Assembly (NCBI GenBank): GCA_010015805.1
Contig: ML978131.1
Span: 744,001 to 808,000, forward strand
Direction: 5' to 3'
Origin: Rhizodiscina lignyota
Lineage: Eukaryota; Ascomycota; Dothideomycetes; Aulographales; Rhizodiscinaceae
DNA length: 64,000 nucleotides
The notes beneath the pieces are model-generated. The model was not told the DNA's origin and searched no databases. It saw only the letters and a program-made list of their open reading frames with translations. Positions 32,495-44,150 of the stretch are shown here, one piece after another (the first letter of the stretch is position 1; each line of letters begins with the position of its first letter). Both the position numbers and the translations under genes were made by a program.

Positions 32495-33997
32495 ATGCCG
32501 CCAGATCTCCCACCGGAGCTCTGGATACGCGTTGTCGAACTTGATCTTGATAATAGATGGAACATGTGGCAGACTTGGCTCAGCGACTATCGACATGTTT
32601 CACGCCTTTTCAAAGATGCCGTGGAGCTGCCTTACATTCAGAAACTCGTCGAGAACATGGGTGTTAATTTCGACCCGGGCGTGATTGACGACGAAAGCCT
32701 AGGACAGGATTACCCCCCAATAGAGGACGTACCGGACGACATTGTCTCTGAAGCCAAATCCACATCTGATTCTGATTCCGAAATGTCAGCTGACGGTGAG
32801 ATCGACATATCTTCCCTGCCTCTCAATGGTCCTCCACAAGGCCTGCTTCTACGATTCGATAGGTTGCAATGCGAATACGCCCAGCAATGTAAAGGACGCT
32901 GTGGCCGCCAAGGCAGCTGCCACCGCGACGGCCGTATAGCCGTAGTCAGCAGAAAGATTCCCAGTTCCTCGAAGCATTTGACGGTAATCCGAAAACTCCT
33001 CAAGAGCACAATGGCCGAACTTCCAAACGGACTTGGCAGTCATCGACGTCTGTTTGTTCAGTTCGAACGCGTTTTCATGTCAACAGACCTTTTGCCTGCG
33101 GATCTGCATTTCTTTGAAGAACGATCAGAAGATGGAGACGTAAAGATATGCCTGTCCTTCGATTGGCGGCGGTACCTCACAACGTTCCTGCGGGAGGAGC
33201 GCGAGGTTGCTTTAGAGAACCACAAATTTGTACGCACAACTACACCACGCGATTTTAAATGAATGCTAACTCGATCAAAGCAAACAGCCGTTATGGCATA
33301 TAGGGCGATCATCCATTTCAAAGCAGAAAATGGTGAAATTAATGGAACGGAACGTGAAGATTTGATCATGGATCCACAAATGAGTGAAATTCTCTTGGAG
33401 CATCGTGAACGCGGCAAGCGGATTGCCCGTCGACGCCGCGAGGAGAATATTGCACAGCGAAAGCACTGGGGCTCTTTTACTACAAATGAATCCCGCCGGG
33501 CACTCAGACCCCACATTCAGTTGACAGAGGACCTTTCCATTCGCAAGTGGATACATATGCACCAGTACTGGGACGTTGAGAGACGCATCTGGAGTGAGAT
33601 GGATGGTTGGGGACGAGACATCATGTTTGCGCATGACGGAGAAGAATGGGCTGCAGAAGAGAGCCCGGTAAAGGGCGATTCCTTCCACGAGAACTCCAAA
33701 TGGTTGTATTTCCACGTTCTTCGAGCTGTGGACGACGAGTATGAAGCCAGTCAAGTCACGAACTTCCTACGAGAGGATGAGGTGCTCCAGCCTCACAAAG
33801 AGAAATGGGACTCGTGGATAACAGCAATTCGCGACGAGTACAGTGACTTTCATACCGTAGTGGACTGGGATGACCCCGCAGGCTATGAAATGACTCGTGA
33901 GGCTTTGGATGAGGATATTGAAGATGACGATCGGTACGACCAGGAACTTGCTTGGGCACGAGGAGACATTTTTGGACCGTACCCGGAATTTCTCTAG
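32495..33997 (+). CDS. F-box-like protein of unknown target, 483 aa
   Basis: Two exons, 32495-33229 and 33281-33997, joined in phase 0 across a 51-bp intron (GTACGC, branch GCTAAC, acceptor AAAG). The opening MPPDLPPELWIRVVELDLDN followed by WLSDYRHVSRLFKDAVE has the LPPEL...hydrophobic...VSRxF pattern of an F-box, the Skp1-binding module of SCF ubiquitin ligases. A short acidic/serine linker follows (SDSDSEMSADGEID), then a cysteine-containing segment (CEYAQQCKGRCGRQGSCH) that could be structural, and a long charged helical C-terminal half. No leucine-rich or WD repeats are seen, so target recognition is unclear. Fungal genomes carry many such single-copy F-box-like genes. The stop is TAG at 33995-33997. 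Confidence 0.75.
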
Positions 33998-34957
33998 CCA
34001 CATCCCTTGCCTGTACACAGTGCGGGCAACAGACTGCACTGTTTTAAACGGTCAGTTCTGCCGGCTTATTTCAAAGTAAAGTGTATATTCTATCGCGTTT
34101 GAGAGACGGTCGGTTGGGGTGGCGTTAACTCATGTACAGTATATTCTAGTGTATTTCAGTTCCGCACGATGAAATGTTCTCGTGGGAACAGCTGAATTCT
34201 CATCACCTTCTGGGCAGGTCGGAGTAATATAGCGCTTTCATCGAATGCCAAATTCTAAAGACCCTGTCACTATTATGTTAATTCACTTCACCCATCTTGA
34301 ATCTAGGATCCCGAAGTATCCCATCAAGACTGATCTATCGAGAGTTTCAGCTGTTAGGAATGGCCAGTGGAATGAACATACATAAGAAGAGTGCCGCTCA
34401 TAATGTTATTTGTGATTCCTCTAAATAAACGCTCTGACACGTAGGAGAATGTGTATTGACAATGTCACTGATGCTAAAATTCAAACGAATGGTAAATGCC
34501 AAGTGACTTGCTGGATTAGGAAGAAACCTCCTTGACCTCCGCAACGAAAATTCGTAGCCAAGATTTGTCCAAGCCAACTTCGATTCACAATGCTTTGTTC
34601 CAAGTCCGGGTTCTCGGCAAGCCACCCGCCGTGGGATACCTATTATGTCGCTTCGGCTTCAAGTCCGGGGACTTCATCGGCATCTTCTCCTTGCTCTCTT
34701 ACCAACCGAATCGATCATCGAACTCGATTGCCACTCAAGTATCGCTTAACAGAACTTGGCAATTAACTACCGCACGGGCTAGCTCCGATTCAATTGCCGT
34801 ACGCTGATAAATACCAACGCCACGGCCACGGTTCTGAACCTCGTGAATTTAATATCTTCAAGGGACGTACATAAAAGAGCAAGGCCTTATTCGAAGAAGC
34901 AGTCCATTAACGACGAATTGGATCACCCAAGGTAGCACCCAATACGCAAATAATATT
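33998..34957. other. Intergenic, no gene seen
   Basis: Nearly 1 kb between two plus-strand genes. Base composition is richer in A+T than the flanking coding DNA. Open frames at 34398-34807 on both strands show no known family. Confidence 0.5.
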
Positions 34958-35899
34958 ATGGCCGGAAAACTCGCAATCATCGGCGCCTCAGGGAAATGTG
35001 GAGGCGCAACGCTGAACGCTCTCCTCGAGAACAGCCTCATCCCGGCCTCTCAGATCGTAACCTTGACAACGTCACAGCCAGGGGATGAAAAATGGACAGC
35101 ACTCTCGTCAAAAGGCGTCGAAGTCCGACACGCCTCATTCGAAGATCCAGCTTCAATGGAGAAGGGCCTCCAAGGAATCTCCCGTCTATTTCTCGTGTCA
35201 TCGCCGCGCATCAAACTCGACTTCAACGAAGCGCCACACGGCCAAGGCAGAGAGAAGGACCATTTCGTCGCAATTGATGCGGCGCGCAAGAGCGGGGTCA
35301 AGCATGTCTACTATACCTCTCTGGCGTTCCAGAACCCGAGCAAGAGCCGCGTGATGAAAGCGCACGAGCGCACCGAGGCGTATCTGAAGGGGCTGTCCGA
35401 CATCGACTGGACGATCATCCGTGAGGGGCTGTATAACGAATCGTGGCCACTGTATCTCGGGCACTATAAAATCGGCGCTGATGGCCGCTCTGAAATCGTT
35501 GTGGCGGGTGACGGCCCGATTTGCTGGACGAGCATACCTGATCTCGGGCTGGCCAGCGCACTTGTTCTTGCTGCGCCAGCTGAGCAGTATGTTGGGAAGA
35601 CGTTCTATCTCTCTCAGACGAAGAGCCCGAAGACGCTGAAAGAGATTGCGGACATGGTCTCAGCGGCGACGGGGAAGAAACTTACACTCAAGGTCGTTCC
35701 GAGGTCAGAGCACGAGGAGCATCATATTGGTAGAGGTCTTGATGAGGGACATATCAGGTGGTGGGCGAAGAGTTACGATGCGGTGAAAGATGGCGAGTGC
35801 CTCATCACAGATACGACGCTGGAGGATCTGTTAAGCAGCAAGGGCAGGACGCCAAAGCCGGTGGAGCAAACGATAAGAGAGATGCTGGGTGTTGCATAA
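34958..35899 (+). CDS. NmrA-like NAD(P)-binding oxidoreductase (atypical SDR), 313 aa
   Basis: Single exon. The N-terminus MAGKLAIIGASGKCGGATLN holds the glycine-rich dinucleotide-binding turn of atypical short-chain dehydrogenases. A second strand (VEVRHASFEDPASME) and a helix with DAARKSGVKHVYYTSLAFQN follow the NmrA/quinone oxidoreductase-2 plan, as do DWTIIREGLYNESWPLYLGH and PICWTSIPDLGLASALVLAA. The Tyr-x-x-x-Lys catalytic pair is not evident, typical of this group, whose members act as redox sensors or NADPH-dependent reductases. The nearest bacterial relative in plan is QOR2; in fungi such genes are numerous and of unknown substrate. The single-exon structure and the strong match to a bacterial-type family are worth noting but common. 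Confidence 0.88.
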   Translation: MAGKLAIIGASGKCGGATLNALLENSLIPASQIVTLTTSQPGDEKWTALSSKGVEVRHASFEDPASMEKGLQGISRLFLVSSPRIKLDFNEAPHGQGREKDHFVAIDAARKSGVKHVYYTSLAFQNPSKSRVMKAHERTEAYLKGLSDIDWTIIREGLYNESWPLYLGHYKIGADGRSEIVVAGDGPICWTSIPDLGLASALVLAAPAEQYVGKTFYLSQTKSPKTLKEIADMVSAATGKKLTLKVVPRSEHEEHHIGRGLDEGHIRWWAKSYDAVKDGECLITDTTLEDLLSSKGRTPKPVEQTIREMLGVA

Positions 35900-36493
35900 T
35901 GCCCCAACAGCTCGCAGAGGGTAACGTTTAATCTCGATAGAAACTTGAATGCCTATCTCTGGGTGCATATACATCCAAAATACTACCAGTGAATGGCGCT
36001 CCAGCTATATCGCTACTGCTATGCGCACATTCGCATTTCTCTAAAGTGACATCGACTTCTGCAACAGCAGAGTCGCCAGCAGCTTCTCTCCCCTCACCTC
36101 GCAAATCTAGCCAAGTCTCGTGCGTCTAGAGGAGGCTCCCGTAATCACCATACGGGTCGCTCGCAATGCGTACAACGCGCCCTTAGCTTTCTGCGAGGTC
36201 CACGGAAGCTACACATCAGTTCCAGAGATACTTTATCTTGCTTTTCTACACTTCGTGTCACAGGGGTAACGGCATACTTCGCTAATTGCTCATGAGTCTC
36301 GTCGCTGTGCACGTCATGCGTTAAACAGTTATGAACGTGTCATCGTAGCTGACTCGTTGCACTCGATCACAGCGACCCGCAGCATCCTTGTCCTTGTCCT
36401 CAACGCTGTAGACGAGAGAACTGTCCAGTCACTGAGTGCAGGAGTTGATTACTTCGTCAGGGCGATCGTGTCCGTCGATGCGTATAGCATGTC
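35900..36493. other. Convergent intergenic region, no gene seen
   Basis: This 0.6 kb lies between the 3' ends of two convergent genes. It is expected to contain both polyadenylation regions. No feature was recognised. Confidence 0.5.
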
Positions 36494-38380
36494 TCAGTGC
36501 ACCTCAACCACAACCCGCAAACAGCCTTCCAGCCACACAGCTTCTGCTACATCCGTCTTCGCGCTTTCCCACTCGCTCTCGGACAATATGCTTACAAGCC
36601 CACTTGGCGAGAATGCTTTGACATCGACTCGCGCGTCATCAAAAGTACGGCTCGAATACTCAGCACCAAGATCTTGCACATCGCTCATCGGCAGATGCCC
36701 TGGCGAGAGACTCTCGCGGGAATTCTCTGTCCTCTGTTCCATCTGAAGCTCCAACTCACGTCGTAGTCGCTCGCCGGGATCTTCGTCGACCGTAGCATCG
36801 AATACAGGCTCTGTAGTCGAGTCTTCATCCACGTTCTCTGCATCTGCTGAAGGGATTGAGATGGCCTGCTCTATACTCTGTTGCACACCAGACGCGGTGG
36901 ACTCAGCAGCTCGAAGCGCAGCTCTCGCCTCTTGCCTCGCAAGCTCGACTGACGGAAGCGCCTTCTTGCTGTACTCTGCAGGTCCAGAGAAGTCGCCGGT
37001 GGATCGAATATGGTCTACGTGCTCCAGGACAGTTTGAGCAAGTTTCTGAAACGTCATGTGTGAGTGGAGTGGAGAGTGAGAAGGGTTGGGCCAGTCGAAG
37101 CGTAGCAGCGGTGTCTGGCCGCGGATGAAGATGAACTGGAGGACGTTACTTTTAACATTGGGTAGCGGTGGAGGGGTGAGCATCTGTGATATGTCCGTCG
37201 CGGCGGTACCGGCACCAGTCGCCTTTGAAGCTTGTATTTGCGGCTGTGGCCTTAATGGTTGTTGCTGCGATGGAGCTGTATCCAATGACGGATCAAGAGT
37301 CTGTTGATGGTCCGACCACATCTCAGGCTCATCCACATCATTGCTGTTGCCTCCATCTGCCCTTTCGCTCTGCGCTCTCCCTCCCTTATGCACGCCGCTC
37401 TTGCGCACCTCAACCGCATACAGTCTCTGCCGTTCGTTCGCAACCATCCGCCGCATCAACGGCGTCATAAGGCTGACGATCTGGTTCGCATCTCGCGGCC
37501 AGACCCACCTCTCCTCATTCACTTCACCATTCGTGACACCCCCTGATTCCTCCACAATCGGCCCGGGAAAGTACACCTCCCCCGCTCCGACCTCCAAAAA
37601 CCCCTTGACACAATCAAACAGCTTCAGCTTCACCATGTCCGGCTCATCCTTCTCCCCCTTGCCCCGTAGCTCCCGTCTCCCAACACACTCCTGCCGCTCC
37701 GGGTGCGTGGGATCGAGCATGTAGCTCTTCGCCGCAGCTTGTAGGTGCACGAAGTTCTCGGGTGTGAGGCGTAAGGAGGAGTAGAGCTTCGCGGTTGAGG
37801 GCCGCTTGGACTTCTTGTGGGTGTCGTGGTTGCGGAAGAGCGCGGTGGTGCCGAAGACGCCGGCGGCGCGGGCGGTGGTGATGAGAGTTGGGGACTGGGG
37901 GATGGGGTTGTCTTGAGGGTTGTTCGAGTCGTTGTTTGGAGAGGGCTGAGGGGGTGGGGGTGTACGCTTCCGCTTGCCTAGTTGTGCTGTGGGCGGTGTC
38001 TGTGGATGAGGTTGTAATTGGATATCCTGGTGCTGGTCGTCGTCGTCGTCGTCGTGTGAGGTCGCATCCTGTACTCCGGTTGCGGTATTCACGGCTTCTA
38101 AAAGGCCTGCTAGATGCGTATTGCTGTCCGGCTGCTCGACAGCAACGCTCCGTAGGTTCGAATCCACTACATCATGCCCAGCACCGCCATTATTACTCGA
38201 CGGATCCGCAAAGAAGCCCGTATCATGGTCATGAACCGCCTCCGTATGGGCTATGTGGAAGTCTGCGTCGCCGTTCGTCACGAACGGCTGATGCAGCGCA
38301 GGATCGAGGAACTCAGCTCCCCGAATGGGCTGGTAATAAGGCGCTGAAGGGTCCAAAGGGTCGGCGGCTTGGCCGTCCAT
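36494..38380 (-). CDS. Conserved fungal protein of unknown function, 628 aa
   Basis: Single open frame from ATG 38380 to the stop at 36494. The first ~190 residues are low complexity, with an aspartate run (HDDDDDDQHQD) and proline-rich KRKRTPPPPQPSPNN. A conserved-looking domain then starts at KRPSTAKLYSSLRLTPENFV and continues through MLDPTHPERQECVGRREL and VKLKLFDCVKGFLEVGAGEV to VWPRDANQIVSLMTPLMRRM. A second ordered stretch lies near VLQFIFIRGQTPLLRFDWPN, and the C-terminus ends SESEWESAKTDVAEAVWLEG followed by CLRVVVEVH. The KRKR motif suggests a nuclear protein. I do not recognise the family. The frame is uninterrupted and the composition is protein-like, so the gene itself is well supported. 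Confidence 0.8.
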   Translation of the reverse strand: MDGQAADPLDPSAPYYQPIRGAEFLDPALHQPFVTNGDADFHIAHTEAVHDHDTGFFADPSSNNGGAGHDVVDSNLRSVAVEQPDSNTHLAGLLEAVNTATGVQDATSHDDDDDDQHQDIQLQPHPQTPPTAQLGKRKRTPPPPQPSPNNDSNNPQDNPIPQSPTLITTARAAGVFGTTALFRNHDTHKKSKRPSTAKLYSSLRLTPENFVHLQAAAKSYMLDPTHPERQECVGRRELRGKGEKDEPDMVKLKLFDCVKGFLEVGAGEVYFPGPIVEESGGVTNGEVNEERWVWPRDANQIVSLMTPLMRRMVANERQRLYAVEVRKSGVHKGGRAQSERADGGNSNDVDEPEMWSDHQQTLDPSLDTAPSQQQPLRPQPQIQASKATGAGTAATDISQMLTPPPLPNVKSNVLQFIFIRGQTPLLRFDWPNPSHSPLHSHMTFQKLAQTVLEHVDHIRSTGDFSGPAEYSKKALPSVELARQEARAALRAAESTASGVQQSIEQAISIPSADAENVDEDSTTEPVFDATVDEDPGERLRRELELQMEQRTENSRESLSPGHLPMSDVQDLGAEYSSRTFDDARVDVKAFSPSGLVSILSESEWESAKTDVAEAVWLEGCLRVVVEVH

Positions 38381-39576
38381 GTCCGCATGGCTGATGCTGT
38401 CGTCGAGCCTGCGTTAGCGATGCCATTTCGTTAGCACGTAGTCCACGAAGACGGGTGATATGCATGCGCCATGCGCGCTTCCAGACAGTGGTTGCTGCCA
38501 TTGCCATCACCCTAGCATGTCAAATGGCGCTTATTATCCGTGCAGTCTCAGAAAGGAGATTGTTTGCACTTACGAAAACGAAGGAACGTTGTTGGCCCAG
38601 GCTTGTGTTTGTTTGTCGTTCTGTCAAACATTCTCCCGCAAAGGCTAGTAAAGCCACGATGTTTGCCTCAGGTCAGGGCATCGGTATTGGCAAGGATCAC
38701 TACTTCACTCACACTATGAAGTTAAGCTCAAGTAGCCATCTCACTGTAAGAGCGTAGATAATCTCGCGTCAAAAGTGCATCTCATTGGCTTTCTTCAACT
38801 CCTCATGTCGCTATTCCTACGGAAACCAGCCACCCACACCCTTTCCTTTCCTTATGTATGCAAAACGTTCTTGGTTGTATTGTTTAAACCTCGAATGCAC
38901 GGCGAAATGAGGCAATCAGAGGGCCGGGAAGCACTTAGGAATAATTCTTATAGAAAGCATTCGACGAATCGAAAGAACCCTGATTGAAGGCTATACTCGC
39001 TCTATCGTGGGTGATTAATCGCCATTGAAAACCGCGAGCATCAATAAACAAACAACCTCAGTGATCAATAGTTAAGACTAGAATCCTAACCCTGAGGGGG
39101 TGCTAAACCTGACAATGGCGATAAAACCTGAGCATGTCCAGATTTGCACTGCGTGCTTTGGCACTCCGCCACAATATACAACGAGCTCTAGCAAATAAAC
39201 CGATTCGCAGCGCTCATATATCCCTATGAGTATGTCTACGCAAGACATAACTTTTCCCAGGGCCCATGATGCTGCAATGAAGACACCCGCGTCCTCCATC
39301 CCATGCTTTCCCATTCCTCATCGATCCAGTCCGTCAAAGATCCATCCGCTAGATATGCTCCATGCATTCCTCGCAACGAAAGACTGACTTGCGTAAAAGC
39401 TGCAAGCCATGATAACAAGTACGACCGATGTGCTGCGTCTCCCATCAAATGGCGGCAGTCTGCTACCGCGTGGTATTGCTGAATGCAGCAAGCCCACTTT
39501 CTTGACGTATGGGATATCAACGCAAATCGGCCGTTCAGAATTCGTTCAGCTCCTCAAAACCCATCAAAACCGCTCT
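38381..39576. other. Intergenic, no gene seen
   Basis: About 1.2 kb between the unknown gene's start and the 3' end of the phosphodiesterase gene. Open frames here are short and unrelated to known families. Confidence 0.5.
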
Positions 39577-41991
39577 TCATGACGCAGTTCCCTTCTGGTC
39601 CCTCATGGTCCCCTGCATCTCCTTGGCCGCCGCGCCCACACCCTCCCTATCACTCTCCCTCGAGCTCACCGGCATGGGCGGCGGGATCCTGTCGCGGCTC
39701 TTCATGCCCTCCTTATCGCCCATCCCGCTCACCGCACGCCACTTCTTCTTCCAGAACTTGCTGAACTTGCTCTTCTTCTCCTTCTCCTTGCCGTCGTCCG
39801 CGTCCTCCGTCTCCGCGCTGCCATCGCCCGTTGAGACGGAAGTGAGTGCCTGCGGCGTGCCGGCGCTCTTCGTCTTCCGCGTCGGCGCCCCGTTGCCGTT
39901 TCCATTTCCCTTCGAGGAGGGCGGGAGAACGGTACCGTTAGCGCCTGGCATGCCCTGCCCAACAGCAACGCTATCACTCCGCTCATACGCATCATCAAAA
40001 TCGTACATCGCACCCGCATTCTCGTCCGGCGCAAGAATAGGACCTTGCTCGCTTGGCGACTGGCTCCCCGCGGGGCTCATGTGGCTGTTCTTACCAGGAG
40101 AGAGACTGCTTATTGCAGGACCAGTCTGGCTATCGCCACTCATACGCTTGTGCTTATTCATCTTCTTGCTCTTATCCCCCGGGCTCGAGCCCGGGCCTGA
40201 CTGCGTCACCAGAATAGCCGTGAGACTCGGGTCCGCAGAGCCGCGGCGCGAGGAGGAGTTAGTATTCGGCGTCAGGGGAGCAGGAGTGGTGGAGGTCTGG
40301 GTGCCTGGAGAGAGCTCAGGTGGATGTGAAGACGCGTTGTCGGAGAAGTCGACGTTGGAGGGATTGAGGATGCGGCGCTTGGCTTCGGCCTGCGCTTCTA
40401 CGTTCGCGAAGGGGTGTGGGTCGGAGTGGCTCTTGCTCCCTGGTGAAGCGTTCGGGCTCTGGGGGATCGGGACGAGGAACTCTGTGCTGGTCTTGGGACT
40501 GGGACTACCGATACCGTCCAGCCCAAAGCGGGCGTTCTGGAGGCCGCGGAGGTGCAGGAGGCCGGGGGCTTTGCTGGAGAGGCCGACCTGGACTTGGCGT
40601 TCTTTCTCTTGTGCTATTTCATAGTCCCATCGTTCTTTGTTTGCGGCGAGTTCGTCGACACTGAACTGCATGGCGGGGAGGATATCTGTGACTGCGTCGA
40701 AGAGCGGCCGTGCGAAGACATTCATGAAGCCGATCTGGGATTGAGCGAGTTTGATGATGTCGTCTCGGACCGGAGGGCCACCGAATAGAGTGGTGGGGAT
40801 GCCTAATCGAGTCTCCATTCGGCCTTGGTTTGAGAATTCATCCGTGAGTATATTCGCCCATGTTGCAGCAACTTGGAACTTGCGCGCCTAGCCATTCTAC
40901 TTAGCATAACACTTGGCAATATTCACTGGTGAATTTAGACACTCACCACATTGCTGATATCTGCGCATTTGATCAGCAGTCCACACGTCAGATCGCGATA
41001 CTCTTCAAGAATCTTCAAACTCCAGCCATCAGTCGTGCGATTGTTGTGCGCCAACTTCTCTTGCAGGTTGCCAAGGTCGCTCATGTACTTGAAGTGCACT
41101 CCCATATCCGTTGCTAATATCGACTCGATCATGAGCCTTCGCATCTTCATATCAGAGAAAGCCTGCGGCCAATGCCGGCGTAATATTTGCGAATATGCTG
41201 CGCAGTGGAAGGATTCGAGGACCGAGCGGTCATTGTACAATTGCGCCAGCGGCGCGTTGAGGGCGACCAAGAATGCATTGTTCACGCCTGGATGGCCGAC
41301 GTCGTGGCCAATTGCGGATACCAGGAGTGTGAGCGCGTCGACTGGCTTAAGAAGATCCGCGATCGCTGAAGGTCCTCGATACAGAGGAGCCGAGCCATGC
41401 GGGTACGGTGGTAACTTGCCGATGGCGACAAGGAAGAAGAAGATTGCTTGAAGGACGTCGGACACGTGTCGAAAGTTGTGGTAAAGAACAAAGTCGTTGT
41501 ATGCTGCGCGTGAAGCGAGAAGAAAGGTCGTTAATTCATCTGCTCCGATGTTTAGTAATTCAGAGTGCCGACAGGGTTCGCGCGAAACAAACCTGTACTC
41601 ATCCGCCATTTCTCCAGCTCGGGCATCTGTAAGGCATGCTGAAGCATAATGAGATTCCCACATAATAACTCATCGTCCGTGAAATCGTGAGCTGAAAATG
41701 ACCATGCGCCAATTGCCTTTGCAATTGCTTCTTTGCGCTCTGGTGCGACATTGAGATTCCTATATGCACGTTAGTGATCACTTCTCCGTCTAAGCAGGCC
41801 TCAAAGACAGACCTTGGATTCAGCTCATTGGTCCCGAACTGTGGATCGCATATGCCGCCCATGAGACTAGACACCATAGCCTCCCTCAGGAAGGAGTATG
41901 GTGAATCCTCATCTACCCCAACCCATGATAACTTGCGATTCTTCTTCTTCGCCAAGAATCTGGCCTCGTCTGGTTGCGAATAGTCGGCCAT
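39577..41991 (-). CDS. Class I 3',5'-cyclic nucleotide phosphodiesterase (PDE2/PdeA-like), 749 aa
   Basis: Four minus-strand exons: 41991-41813, 41759-41593, 41539-40947 and 40887-39577, 750 codons in frame. The enzyme hydrolyses cAMP (or cGMP) and damps PKA signalling. The metal-binding HD-type catalytic site is complete: HNFRH at residues 136-140, HDVGHPGVNN at 194-203 and KCADISNV near 306-313. Upstream, FSAHDFTDDELLCGNLIML and MPELEKWRMST match the helical part before the catalytic core. After the domain, AATWANILTDEFSNQGRMET and IGFMNVFARPLFDAVTDILP close the core. The last ~330 residues are serine/proline-rich and probably disordered. The start at 41991 lies in GCCATGGCC. Compared with the PdeA proteins I know, the N-terminus is short and lacks the receiver-like segment; I could not find it upstream, so a missed 5' exon remains possible. 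Confidence 0.9.
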
Positions 41992-44150
41992 GGCAACGAC
42001 TGCCCGGCTCAAATCGCATGTATCCTGTCGATCTTACAGGCCCTTTGTGGTGATGTTGTGCGCATTGAGGTATGGATTCCGGATGAGTAGGTGGCTGTGG
42101 GAGAAGAGAAGAGCGCACGTCAAGGAGTGGTGTTCTTTGTCGACAAAGGTATGACGTAGAGCGTTGATTTTTCCGTCCAAAAGCGCGCTGAACCCGGGGT
42201 TTCCGTGTGAATGCGGTCTTTCGAAGTGACAAAGGAACGTACTGAAAGACGAGTCTCAGCACGACAAACTTCGTCGCGCGACCACCAACCCCACGCTGGA
42301 CGCCAAAAAACTTGTCAATCGCACTGATTGAAAGGGTATATGCGGGAAGCGAAGAAATTGCCGAGCAAATGCGCCAGCTGACCGCCGTACAATTGTCCCG
42401 GTAGTCGGCGCCCTGTGGTGGTAGAGCGGGAACAAAGAAGGCGCAGAGGAGCAGCGAGAGCTCAAAGGAACAGCGAAGCAGAGTTCTTCCGCAGAGAGAA
42501 CGACCGAAACAAAAGCGCCGCCGCTCTTGCCTGCTCTGCGCCGAGTGAGGACGCAAGTGCTGTCTAAGCTCGAATCTGGAACGGGCCTGTTTATGCGCCG
42601 CGTGCTGCCTTTGTCTAGCGGCCTCTCGTTCGCGGTCTTGCTCGTCTGCTGTAGAGCAGAGAGGAGGCAGAGGGTCGAGAGGGCGAGGAGTGTGGTCGCG
42701 CGTTGGAATTGCAGATTTTCAGCAGCGGCGGGAGCGTGGTGGTGCACAGGTAGCAAGGAGTGCTCGGCGGTGGTGCTGTGGGAGGCTATGGGGCGGGCCA
42801 ATGGGGCGGCGGGCCGTTGCTGCAGTCGCTGCCGGGTGCAGCAGTGGCAGAGTGCAATATAAGTGCGAGGGAATTCAGGCGTAGAGAGTGGATTGGACGA
42901 GGCGGTAGAGGAGAGTCTGGGTCAAGTAGTGCGCAGCTTGGGGGTGACGGCAAGGTATGATGGGCCTTGCCTCTTCGAGCAGCTCCAACGAGATCTCCAC
43001 AACACCGCCGAACGCGAGCTGAGCAACGAGGAATCCGCCGAGCGCCCTCACAGCAGGAATGCCAGCCATTTGCCCGTCACTTTCCTCCTCCATTCTCGCG
43101 CGCTGGATGGCAATTTGTAAAGCGCAGACCCTTCGCGCCATCCACCGCAGCGCGCCCAGTGCGCGAGATTCTCCAGCAGCGACTCGACTGGCCGGTCATT
43201 TCTGTTAGCTCCATGAAACTGAAATCTCTGAGAAATGCGCTCGCCTCGACACACTGCAGTGCGACTATGTCAACGGCGCACAGCCCGCCTCATCTGAAAC
43301 GCTCCGCCGCGCTCGCACTTCACTCTGGCCCGCTGCGATGGCCACTGCTGTGGCGTCACACTCGCTCCCATCACATCTCTCCAGCACGGCACCCTCCACG
43401 ATCGCCGCCTCGCGCAAACCTGATGGCCATGCTCGACATGCTCTCAACGCGCGGCACTGCCAATCACGGGCGCGTGACGCCCTCTCCTCACCTCCTGGGG
43501 CCCAGGGCAGCGGTTCTTCTCGAACGACGAGCTGCGCCTGTTATCGTGCTGCGCGCTGCACTGGCCTCGCTGGCGGCCAGATCTGCTGCCCGCCTCTCAT
43601 CTGCCGGATGCGGCAGGCTTCCAGAAGGCCGTTGTGCGGCGTGTTCCTGCTGTTCCTTGCCAGCAGCTGGACTAGCGCTTCCATCAAGTTTCCTTTTTGT
43701 GGAGCCGCCAATTTCACGTGAGATCTCAGACGATCGTCTCAAGCTGCGGGCGCCAATCAGCGCTGCTCTCGCGCGCGCGACATTCCGAGTACTCCGTGCT
43801 TCGTTCACGGCGACAATGGCTTACGCTCCGTCATGAACGCTTGGCTGTCCTTCTTACACGATGCGTCAAGCAGCATAGGAGTCATACACTTACCTATCGT
43901 CTTACAAATGTCCGAAGCACATCGGCAAGTTCCCTGGCGCCTCCGTCCTATATCCGACGGGGGCCGCAAAGTCACGAAGACACACCGCTATCACACACCA
44001 GAGAAGACATTGAAGAGGCTTCCGTGCCAATTGAACGTTGCAATCAGCGTCGTTTCCATTCCATATTGCCCTTCCTTGCTATCTTGCCAAGGCATCAGAA
44101 CGTTGACAGTGGTGTGAGAGAGCGTACCGTGCCCCTTAAGATCCACTATT
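41992..44150. other. Phosphodiesterase upstream region, no gene seen
   Basis: GC-rich 2.2 kb upstream of the phosphodiesterase gene. Several long overlapping open frames occur on both strands (for example 42967-43836 plus and 41909-42556 minus), but their arginine/serine/alanine-rich products and lack of any family match argue against genes. Confidence 0.45.

Noticed and set aside
38151-38165. GGTTCGAATCC, resembling a tRNA B box
   Set aside because: It lies inside the coding frame of the 628-residue protein, and no A box or cloverleaf stems surround it.
39509-40624. 371-codon plus-strand open frame
   Set aside because: It lies opposite the disordered C-terminal exon of the phosphodiesterase, whose frame, splice sites and catalytic motifs are secure. 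Its product is low-complexity Ser/Leu/Pro and is an antisense shadow.
42967-43836. 289-codon plus-strand open frame upstream of the phosphodiesterase
   Set aside because: Alternative frames on both strands are equally open; composition is Arg/Ser/Ala-rich and no domain is visible.
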